A DNA stretch of 64,000 nt from Erythrocercus mccallii. Taxonomy: Eukaryota; Chordata; Aves; Passeriformes; Dicruridae. The stretch lies in NCBI GenBank assembly GCA_013397435.1, contig VZRG01000732.1, forward strand, positions 196,799 to 260,798, read 5' to 3'. Made by a program: the position numbers and the translations under genes. Below are positions 14,701 through 26,700 of this stretch, one piece after another (within the stretch, counting starts at the first letter, position 1; every line of letters begins with the position of its first letter). Below the pieces are notes generated by a model that saw only the letters and a list, made by a program, of their open reading frames with translations, was not told the origin of the DNA and ran no database searches.

Positions 14701-17700
14701 ATGGTTAGATTCTGTGGAGAATCATGCTCACTTGATCACTGGAAATTTTACTCTCTGTTTCCATGTTGTCCACACTGGACACTAACTAAAACCATGTTGA
14801 TTCCACATTAGAATCACTGCAGCACTGTAGGATTACAGATGCTTTGCAATGACACTGGAAAAGAGTTTTACAGAGATTGACTACAATTTTTGTTTATTCT
14901 AGTTCTAGTTTATTCTCTATCTAATATGTGTGTGGCAATAAATCATGAGAATCTGGGCCTATAAATTCCTCATAAAATTTGCATACCGAAGTAGAGCACA
15001 GTAAGAAAGGTGGAAGGAAAAAATTTTGTTTCAACCTGAGAAGGTCTCTTGTTTCAACCTGAGAAGGTCTCTTGTTTCAACCTGAGAAGGTCTCTTGTTT
15101 CAACCTGAGAAGGTCTCTTGTTTCAACCTGAGAAGGGCTCCATATTTCATTTTGTCTTTACTTTGGCATCATGTAAGGGTAAGGCTGGTAAGAAAATTTC
15201 AAAGGTAGTATACCTATGGTAATATCAGCATTAAGCTGTTAAGTGTCAGCTTTATGCTACTGAGCATCTCCCAGTGCTTCTTCCATGGAATCCAATTTTC
15301 CTTGAGTAGAAGGAAGCTCCAGTCCTGTGAGAGAAAAGTAGCATTTCCATTCCTTGGGATATTTGGGCTGAGTTGCTAGGTGAAGTCTTAGTTGTGGAAT
15401 AAAGATCAGCAAAATAGAGAATGGAACTATTAAGGAAAAATAAAACAAAGCCTGATGAAAGCCTTCATTCTCTGCTGAAACTTTTTTTCAAAACTGGAAG
15501 GTGATTGTGGAGCTGATAAGTGAGGACTCGTGACAGCACATGGGAGTCTTTATTTGCTGCGCTTACTTTGTAGCTGATGGTTGTAGCATTAGTCATAACA
15601 GTGTACCTACTGATTTTTACAGGTTATGGCAACTTCTGGGCACTCTAGTGTAGTTGCAAATGGTGCTAGATTTTTATTACAAATACCTAGAAATTCTGGT
15701 AAAGCACGATGGGCAGACTCATGGAAGGACTCAGCCTAAATAGTTCTTGCTGTCATATACAGGGTGCTGTATACAGACTTAACTCAGTCTGGGCCCCACT
15801 GTGCTGCACATGGTAGAAGTCACACACTTAAACTTGCTACATTTTAGTTTGCAGTAAATATTTTTTCTCTTATGCAGACTAAATTATTTTTACAACTTGC
15901 TGTAGTTTTGAAATGTGCTTGAAGTTTGTAATTGGAAGCTTAAACCATTCTGTTCCACACTGAGCCTTTAAGTCAGAGAATTAATCTTCATTAGAGTTTG
16001 GAAGGTAATTAACTTAAGCAGAAATCAGTCCTTCATCTCACTTTTTTGTGTGCCTTCTTTTGAGTCTGTCCATACAGGTGTTAATCAGCTAAAGTGACCC
16101 ACTTTGAAAAAATTGCAGTAAACTTTTCTTGGAGCATTTCTGTGTCTAGCTTTTCTTTTTTTCTAGTACAAAATAAGGAAACTACTTAGGGATCTCTGCT
16201 AGCTACACCTATTTCAGTTGATTATTTACGTATAGAGAGAAGATAAAATTCTGTAATGGATAAAATTAATTAGATAAAGGATTGGCTGGGGCTATAAAAA
16301 AATGTAGTTTCCTGAGGCATACTTCAGATGCTAAAGAGGAATTACTGGTTTATGCCAAAATTGTTACCAAGCAAAATAATTATATCTTTTAATTTTGTAT
16401 ATGATAATAAAATTATTTCATGCAGCAATACTGTTGTGGTCGCACAGAAGCTTATCCAAGATTTTGGAATACCTGATCTACTGAAATCAGTTGCAGAATT
16501 TCTTTTTATTACAGTGAGTCTCAAGTCTCAACTGACTAATGAGAATCATCATGCTGCAGGGCAGACAGATGTTAAACATCAGCCAAGACACTCCTGCTGC
16601 TCAGTCAATGTCTTTGAGTCCAAGTTTATGATAGATTTCTATCCAGAATAAGGATTGCTTTGGTCTTTCATCTTTCAGGCTGTAGCTTTTGGAGTGGTGT
16701 GTTCCCAGTATCTCTTACAAGGGATGTGGAGACCAGGCACTTGGCTTCTGCATCAGTCATGCAGCAGACAAGCCTCCCTTTTAGGCCAGCTTGTCTGGAT
16801 ATGTTTAGTCCGGTGTAAAGATGTTCAAGAAGGTGGTTCCTCTTTCAAGTGTACTGATGGAGAAGGCAGACTCCAACTCTATTTTAATTCTTCTTTTTTT
16901 TAAGAGTTAAAATATGCTTGAATTGGTCGATGCACAGAGAGTGAAGTTCAAGAGTTTCATCTCCTTTCTGTGGTTCCAGCACCACAGAGAAGATATCTGG
17001 GATGAGGCTCTTCTCACTACCAATATAAATTCCATGGTATAAGAGCCAAAATTTGTTCTATATTAATTTTAAAAAGAGATGATTTTTGTCCTGGAAGGTC
17101 TGTCTTTCCTAAGTGTGTCCTAGAACAGTCTGGGATGAACCTCTGCACCCTTCCTCTGAACTGCCTTTTTTAGAAAGGGCATTGTGACAAGGATTTGGAA
17201 TGGGGAAATGCGTAGTACAGCATCTATGGCAGCATCCCATGTATTCATTTGTTTAAAAGAATACAAGTCTGAAACTGCCTTTAAGCATACTGATGTCTTG
17301 AAATTGTCTAAACTGCCAAGTTTTCTCACCTTTCTCTAGCTCAATTTTCATATGAGCTGCGGAATGTAAACCATATTAATTCTGCAGGCAGACAAGTTTG
17401 GATTTTTTTTCCTTGTTACAGAATAGACAAAGGTCCATTTTGCTAGTTTAATTGTATTTATCACAGTCTCTTTCTCTACCTGCAGGGTCTTAAGGGTTAC
17501 CCAGGACTGCAAGGGCCGCGGGGTGAGCAGGTAAGGGATGCAAGCACGGTGCACTGTACTCTGCAGATGAACAATTAGGATAGGAGAATGTATAATCCAT
17601 TAAAAGTGTTCAATATAAGCAAGCTGTGTAACCTGCTTAAGGAAATATTGGACAGGTTTTGAGCAAGAATTCAGAGTGTGTAGAGATCAGTGTGGTAAAA

Positions 17701-20700
17701 TAAAAGTAGTCTGAATGAAATGGATACCAGCTTGTTTGTCAACTGCTCTGTTCCACCAGCTGGGAGGATGTTGATGTAAAATTCTTATAAGAGGCACATT
17801 TCAAACCTCTACTGATTTAATGCATTTTACATCTCCTAGCATGTAGGAAATGGATTAGTTATTGAGCACTTTTTTAAACTTCCATGTCAGTTCAGGAAGA
17901 AATCTGAATGTAATTTCAAAGACATCCAATTGCTAATGTCTCTTGTTAGCATTTGTGAGGCTCCTAACAGCAGAGTAGATGGGAAGAGTCTCCTTTTGGA
18001 TCACACTGAAAAGGAAATGGTGATGATAACTGATGGTAAATATCTGAAGAGAGATGAAAACACAAGGACATCATTCATGACTTTGCTGGGATTTATGCCC
18101 AAACCTTAACTGAATGAGTGGTGATTTTAATTACAATCTCACAGGAAGTTTTCTGTGATGACTGTAATCTATCAGTGAGATAGAGAAAACTTGTGGAAAA
18201 AAAAAAAGTTGATTCTCAACAACAGAAAAAGGTGGAGAGAATTGTATACATCCATGATTTATCCAGGGCTATATTGACCTGATTCTGGAAAAAACAAAAC
18301 AAAAATTGACTCTGCAGTTACTCATTTTAGGGACCTGCTTCCTATAGCCCTCCTGAATTATTTTTGAATTATAGAAATAAGGCATGCACTGTTGTATGTC
18401 ACAAAATCTTAGACAGTATTTAAAGGGTATGTGGCTGAAATTGGCAGAGTTACTTTTGTATGATGAGTCAGTTTGTGGGTGTTCTGTGTAGCTTTCTTAA
18501 AGAGTAATTTTTCCATGTGTTAAGCTGTGTCATATGAGTAGATGTTAAAAGAGAAATGATAAAACAAACTCCAAACCATGGCATTAAACATGTTTGTTGT
18601 TTATTTTCCTTTTCTTTCTTCCTGTTCCACTTAGGGAATTCCAGGAATGGCTGGCAGTATTGGGGCAGTTGGTTACCCTGGCAGGCAGGTGCAGTAACTA
18701 TACAAATGTTTTTGCATTTTATTTTTTGTTTTTCTCATTTATTCTTTTCAGAAGTATTGTATCTAACTCTTCTGAAACTGCTAATTATAAAAATATATTT
18801 GTTTACATCCTGTCATTTTTCTTTGAAACAAATCTCCTTCTCTGGTAATGGCCTGGAGGGAATGTTGAGTCTCGTGGCTTTAAAACTTTGATGTCTTAGA
18901 TGCAGTAATGCTGTTCCTTTCTGGGATATATAAATGGCATTACCAAAGTACTGAATGTCTGAAAACTTTATACTCCCTTCATAAACCTTATGTGGTTCTA
19001 TGTGGTTTATCTTCTTTGTATTTCAAGTCCAGAAGCATTAGGAAACTGCCTGTTCCTCCTGATTTTTCACCAATGTGTTTATTTCACTGCTGAAACTATT
19101 TCTTCAGTCCTTTAGGGAAGGGGAACTTTAAAAGTTTGATGGTTTTTCCCATTGGGATATTTTAGGAGAACCAATAAAGCCAGAAAGCAGTTTTCTTTAA
19201 ACACAAGTACTTATATAAATATTGATTTGCATATGAAGTAACAGACACCTCAGAGCAGTAATACAAGTAAGATATAAAGTAGAAATACTTAGCATTTTCC
19301 TGATGTAAAGGTATATGAGCCAAATTGACAACAACTGACTTTGTGGTTTTGTGTCTGCTTAAAGGGTGAATTTGACCAATACTTCAGTGTTTTGTTGGAT
19401 TAAGTTTGTAATGGCTTTGTATTTTAAAGATCCATTACATTATTCTATAGAGTAATGGATGATAACATAATGTAAAATGTTTAGAGCATTTGGACCACAC
19501 ATGCAATTCTGACATTACTCGAACATGATTGAAATGTGTCCAAATATAAAAGCTCATAGAAAATCCTGTGAAATTAAGTCACTGTAATGCCTGATCAGTG
19601 TGTCTGGAAAGAAATTTCTCCCAGAAGAAATAATTTTAATGTAATGGAAGTTTCAGTCATGATCTGTGTTTCCCTCACGCATTAATGGGAGACCTTTCTG
19701 AACATGGTCCCAGGGGACTATTTGATCACACCTTCTTCAGTCTCAAAAATGTCAAGAATGTATTGCCAGTTTACAATTGACAAGTGCTGTTGCAGTTCTT
19801 TTACATAGAGCATATCTGATTGTTTAGAATTAATTCCAACTCCTGTCTTTTTGTAACAGGGCCTAGCTGGACCAGAAGGTAACCCAGGTCCTAAAGGAGT
19901 AAGAGTAAGTAAGAATCTTTGCATTTTGTTATGCATGTCTATTTTTACCCATACAGTAATAAGAAAGGGGATGAGGAATTTAATTCACCTGTGCCAGTTG
20001 TATGCCTGCAGAACCACTCTGCCTTTATAGAACCTACAAATGAGAAAACAGTTTCTTTCAAAATATGTGCAAGAGTTTGGGTTTTTTTCCCCTGGTGAGC
20101 ATTGTAGAGCAGTTTTGCATTGTTGCCCATGCTCTCACTTGCATGCAGGAGAGAGAAGAGAGCAACATTTGTGAGGGCTGAGCGGATGTCTCAGGCCTGA
20201 AGCATTATTTCCATAACGGAGGCTGTCCAGAAGGGAGACATAGCTGACATTTGCAATCGGTTACAGCTACAGAAGTAGATAAAGGAAAACAGTCCTGTCA
20301 CATAAAACCCATGAAAGGCTTGATCTTGAGATTTTAGAATTACTCAGGCATAGTTATATGTATCCCAGGCACGAAAGGTTCTTAATGCTCTGCGCGTTCA
20401 AGGTTTGGTTTCGGTTATTCTTGGAAGCAAAATAGATTGTTTTTTATTTCTGGCTGTTTTAGGGACTTTGTGTGTATGTGTGTTTTATGGTGCTCTTTCT
20501 CTGTTTCTTAGTGGTTTGGGGGTTTTTTTGAGGGTTGTGAGTTTGTTAGGTTTTTGTTTTGGTTTGATTTTTTTGGGTCGTTGCAGTGTAATTTTGTTTT
20601 CTTTAAATAGACACATGAGCATGCCTCCACATGCTTGTGCAGGTTTCCAGAAACTTGTATGTTGCTGGTTGCATCAGGATTTGAAGAAGGCTTTTGCTGG

Positions 20701-23700
20701 GTGTTTGCAGCTCATGTACAGGTTACTCAGCAGTGTGTTGTGTTCTCAAGTATCTATTAATATAACCTTATTGTGTTGCAAGTGTTGCTTCTGTCTTGTT
20801 TTTTTAGTGTAGTTACTAGAAGCCTTTACCTGCAGCAGTTACATGTCTAGGGGTTTTGGAATGTTTGGGTTTTTTTAATGTCAGTTTTGATTATAGTGAT
20901 GGGAAAAATTAGTTTGGCAGGACCAAGTGCCAACAGATATTGCACCCTCAGGGATTGTTTCTTTTATGTTTCTTCAGTTTATTTTTGTTCAGATTCTCAT
21001 CTGCATTTTGACTTGTTCTCCCTTCAATGAACAAGATATGAGTGATCCCAGTCACTCTCCTAAAAGTTACTGCTCCTCTGTTTACACAAAGCTGAAAATG
21101 GCCAATGTGTGAATAATTTTAGGGAAAAACACCTAAAGGCTAAATCCTGTGTATGAATTCTAAAAGTAATTTCCAGTAAAAATGATTATATAGCCCTCTT
21201 AATGCATACTCCTGTGCCGTGGAGGTATATAGCAATATGATATGAAGTATCTTTAGAGCTTTAGGTTTAAAATATTCCTGTAATCAAACAGTGCTCTGCT
21301 TCTCAGCTGTTTTAAGTAACTGTAGAAAGTAGCTGTGCCTTTGTTTTCCTTACTCTCATTAGGTCTGGATGACAATGTAGGCACTATCTTCCATAATTTA
21401 AAAAAAATGGATCAACCCCCAAGAAATTAAATCGTTACAACTGGAGATATATGAAAAAAATTAATTCTATTTTAGCAACTAATTTAATATTTTATGCCAA
21501 TCTGTTTGACTCTGGTAGTGCAGGATCCATCTCTCCATACAACTGAAGAATGGTGGAAGACAAATGCATTGTGACTGAACTATAAGAACGTTCTGTTTAC
21601 ATTAAGATAAATGTTTTTCTTGTAAGAACTCTTACATATAGCAATGATCACACAGTGTTACTAAAGATGAGAACTTCTTTTCTGATGGAGTTCATGAATA
21701 AGGTTAACTTAAGAAAAAAGTTGCTGATTTCATCTATTCTAATAAATAATACGTCTGATGCAGCCTTGTCTTATTAGAGGTACTTCTTCATTAACTGATA
21801 CTGTACCCTTATAACAGGAAATTGGTTTTGCTGTTGTTTGGAGAGTAAATCCTAGTCACATTTAAATTTCTAGAACTTCACTGGTAGTTTCAAATGAGGC
21901 TGAATTTAATCTCTGTGTCGTGAGCCCATAGCTGAGGGACAAGCAACCTTGAAATCAAGTGTTGTTCTTACATTTTTAGGGTTTCATTGGACCTCCAGGC
22001 GTGGCAGGACAACCAGGACCTGAAGGAGAAAGGGTAGGCCTAAGGGAACATTAATGAAATGTTGATGTTTGTGTGGTAATGCAGTGTCTGTTAAATGAAG
22101 GAAAACGTACAAGCTTTAACAATTCATTTCAATATTTTTTGGCTAAAAGCAAAACTGATGTGAAGAAAATAAGATGAATAGGTCATACCCAATTACTCTA
22201 ATCAATGAAATGTCCTGGTGCTAAAGTAAAATGAGGAGCAGCTCATGAAGTATTATTTTACTTTAATCTACAGCTACAAGGATTAGGGTTATTTTTTTTC
22301 TTCAGCAAAGTATAAATGAATATTTTTCATTCAAGTAATTTATTTTTGTCAATGATTTATATTTGTCTTGTTGGACGATCTTAGCAGTCGAATCAGACAT
22401 GGAAGTGTTAATATCTATCACTCTGTGCTTCAGCTTTTTCATATTGCACTTGAGCAAAAAGGCTGTCTGGACATGTACTGTGATGGAAGCAGGACAAGGC
22501 CCTTTTTCACAGTTGTTCTGATATTGCCACAGTAAAAACAAGCAAAGTTTGTTTCTGCTGTAGGACGTTGTCTCTATGATACTTTGCTCAAATCTTTTTT
22601 TTTTTAATGGTGCTTCTCACACCGTGTTTTTCCAATCAAATGCAAGTTAAATTACTTGCATTTAAGTATTAAAGAAAATCTACCTAATGATGGGTTATTT
22701 CTTTTTCAGGGTATCCCAGGCCTCCGTGGAAAAAGAGGTCCTAAAGGGAGACAGGTAAAGCTTCTAATACTTGTTACAATCCTGTTGCCAATGTAAATCC
22801 ACCTGGAATTAACTCTGTAGCTTTAATTAGCTGAAAAATGTTACTTTGATTTTTGTCCATAGATGACTTTCTATTGCTTTAAATTAGAACTTTTCAGAAC
22901 TGCACATTCTGTGCAGGTTGTAAGTACTAGATGCTTTGAAGTGTGGAGGACTTATCACTGTGAGCCTTGTGGCAGATTACTGGTATCAGCTGTGAGGAGG
23001 GTTAGAAGGTGACAGAAACTCACAGATATATTCTGTAAAATTAATGTTAGCATAAGGTGCAGATTGATGCAAGCTTCATAAGTCTGCTGTTGGTTTAGAT
23101 GAAAATCAGCTTCTTCTAATCTCTGATATTTCTGGACTGTAGTAAATTAAAGCTGTTCTCTACTTAGCATATATTTCTACAGCTGAGAAGAAACACTAGT
23201 CTGCCAAGTATACATTATCAAGGTTTACATATTTCCTGTGGTGTGTCTTCAATGCCAAACGTTTTGTTTACTGTTGCAACCATATTATTTTAGGTCTTTG
23301 AAGCTATCCAGGAGTTTCCTGTTTTAACTTTCTTGTGGTTTGAGATTGGAAAACACCCTAGGGTTCTCCAGCTGTGCGGTCAGTTGTGCTCAGAAGTTAG
23401 GATGATTTTCATCTACCACGTTGAAAAGATTTGTCTAGATTTGTCTATTTGTCTAGTATGATTATCATTATTTGGCCCTTGATGTATGCTGTGAACGTTG
23501 GAGAGGATTCTGTTTAATTGTCTTTTGTTTTCTGTGTGATCTAACACCAGCCAAAAAAGTCACTAGCCTACAAGATATGCTTTGACATAAAGGCAAGCAA
23601 AATTACATAAAGCCTATAGAGTGCTCTTTCTGAAGCTGCCATGAGACCATATTGTTGTTTGCATATAATTTGGATGAAATGCTGCTTTTTGCCTCTGAGT

Positions 23701-26700
23701 GTTGGGCAAGAAGGGCTCTCTGCCATCAAGCCCTTGCAGAACTTGCCAGTGTCTTGTGCTGGTGAGTCACATGGAGCATTTTAAAAGGAGGAGAACTTGG
23801 ATGGGAATCAAAGGCTCGTGTCCAGTGTGAAATAGGAAGTGGAGGTGACAGCAGAGTACACTGAAACATGTTTTGCCTTCTACTGTCAGTCTCTGTGGCA
23901 GGTTTCACTGAGGCTTCTGCCTGCCAGTGAAGTGGATCATGTCCTATTTGTCCCAATCCATAGCAGTCACTTGGTGCTGTGTGTGCTGTGGTAAACAGTT
24001 ATTTTTCATTTACAGTAAGAGCAGAGCTTCTATCAGTACCAGCCTATGTTCTGTAAGGACTTTCATTTGTATAAATCTGTTCAGGGGGGATTCACTTAAG
24101 TGACAGAGCACCAAAAGCATCTCTGCAGAATGTCTGTGATTACCTTTATTTGGTACCAATTTCTCTGTAATGTTGTAATTTTCTCAATCCCAAAGTTCAT
24201 TCCAATTCCTTTCTATGATCTATAAAGTACTTATTTGACTAAAGGCTACTGATGTGGAGGCCAGCCAGGAGAGCAATCACATGGGAACCTGGCTTGGAGT
24301 ACTTTGCTGGATCACAAGCTTAGAGAAGACGTGTTATTTTAACCCCTAAACAATGATAGCAGTAATGACAAAGTTTTTTGGCATAGTGCCCCGGAGTTAA
24401 CAATGCTTTGGGTCAGGGCATTGTCACTAAAAGAAATTTGGCATGGGAATTCTACAGTGCTTGAAGTCAGGGTCCTCACCGTTTGTTCTAGGGTGCAACT
24501 TATTTTTTTTGGACAAAACTGCCCCTAAAAATACTTGAGAAAATAAAAACCCTGTCTGACTGGCAGAAATCTTTTTGAAAGAGATCAGATCCCAAGTGTA
24601 ATTTCATTGTTGAAAAGTATAGTATTTTAAAATATAGACATTTTAAAGTATAGAAGAAGTGGATCATACAAGGGATTGTAAACATTTATAATTGACAAAA
24701 TGCTGCTAGCTAATAGGTTTATTGAACAGTTGTTCATATTTGTAACATTTCTGGCATATTTGAAATGGAACAAAATATTCAATTACCTGAAACTATAGAG
24801 TGAGGATTTGTTTGAATTTTGTATTTGTTTTGCATACAATATCATTTTAAGGAAATATTTAATAGTAGAAGTATATGCGTTCAATTTCTTTCTGTTTTAT
24901 CATCCTAATATTAAGTTTGGCTAGCTATGCAGTATTTTAATGCATTTTCTGTCTTGTTAGCATGATGCATTTTGCTTTATTTGGGAGAAGATTTTTACAT
25001 AGTTTTCTTCTATCTGTGATTAGTTAGTTGTCAACATGTCAGAATAGAACTTGTAAATTTTACCAAGAATTTAGTAATCAGGTCCATTGTAACTGTAAAC
25101 ACAGTTCAGGTTCTGTTTTATATTAAAGTTATGAGTAATCATCCTTTGTATGCTTAATAATAATAATGTTAAATGGTAATATTGATTTAATAAAACAGTT
25201 GTTGCGCAGTAATATTATATTGCTTCCAGTTTTATACTTTTATGACTTTCATTTTGCTTTCTTTCTTTTACTTACTAAGACAGATTTTTTAGTATCTGTT
25301 CAAAGATACATGCTGTTGAAAATGTGATTATAAAGACTGTGGGTGATCTGTCACTTCTGTAACTCTTGCTATGTTGGGATTGTGCTGTATCATTTGTGAT
25401 TCTGTGGTTGGTAAAACTGTCCCATTGCATCCTTCATTTCCCCTTTGAGGCCTCATTTGTGAGTTTCAAAATAATATACATGTTGTGACAATTCTGCCTC
25501 TTCCAACATCTACCAATGGTAGGCAGTACAACCAAAATATGGTGTTTAGGAAAGGGTCATAAATTAATCTTTGGCTTCATCCTCTTAGTTGATAGCTTTT
25601 AACAACATAGTCACTCTCAAATATCCATTTTGCACATGTAAAATTTTACACTACATTTTCAGAGCTGGGGGTTGTGTACAACCTTGAGAATCAATTAAAT
25701 CTGCTTAACTGACCATTACCTAAGAACCTCTACCTTTTAAATGGTAAGGTGGCAAAAAGATGAAGACCTATATTGTCAGATTTTACATTTATGGCTATAG
25801 ATTCTTATTTGTGAGTTCTGTGATCAGGTGCTGAACAAAAAATTCATGGTTGTGAGAGGAATTCCTGTGTTTAGCTTTTCTGAATTAACAGGAGAAAGTA
25901 GAAAAAAATTCTACCTAAAATCAACCCAAAAGATGCTAGAGAAGACTATCTCAGATTATTTCACATTATCATGCATGATAGTGAGAATTAATAGATATTC
26001 ATTTTTTTCAATATATTGACAGTGTGCATGTATGTATATATATGCATAAAATGTTGCCTTCATTTTTATAAAAGTTTGGCTTGTTACTAAAGCCAAGTAT
26101 GGCTTAAGCATTACTTAAACTACTTTGATTTGACATGATTTTTCCATCTCCTTGACACAGTTTTGTATTATCTTCCTGACTACTATTGGAATACAATTGT
26201 ATGATGATGTATAGCCCCCCATTCCATTAAGGAAAGACACTGCTGTAGCAAGCCCTGAGCTGGACAGATGTGTGGATGCCCTCCAAACAAAGCAGCTTAA
26301 AAAGGCCAAATGAAACCTGCCTTTGACCTGCAGCAGGTTTGAACATGGTTTTACAGAGGTGAAAGGTTAATGCCTCGGAGTACTGTTCCTGATACGCATG
26401 GAGAGGTAAAAAGATATTGAAACACTGAAAAGACAGAGAGGAGCATTTCACATAAAAATTATAAGGATGGAACTTGCTCCTTTTTCCTATGGAGATGGAT
26501 TAGTAATGCTTAGGTTTAATGTGGCTGATTTCTTGAGGTCAGTGCACCTCTCTGTTATCTCAGTATTCTATTAATACTGTGTGACATTTTTCAATGCCAA
26601 GAAAAGGCTCTTTGGTTTGAGTGCCATAGCTTGGATTTTTCCAGGTAGAATCCCTTTCCAGCTTAGAGTTTTGCAAATTTTCTGGTAAACTCTTATATAG

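Noticed and set aside
20405..20812. 135-codon open frame with hydrophobic, Leu/Cys/Phe-rich product
   Set aside because: The composition follows directly from the G/T-rich DNA skew. It mimics membrane segments but has no supporting signal.
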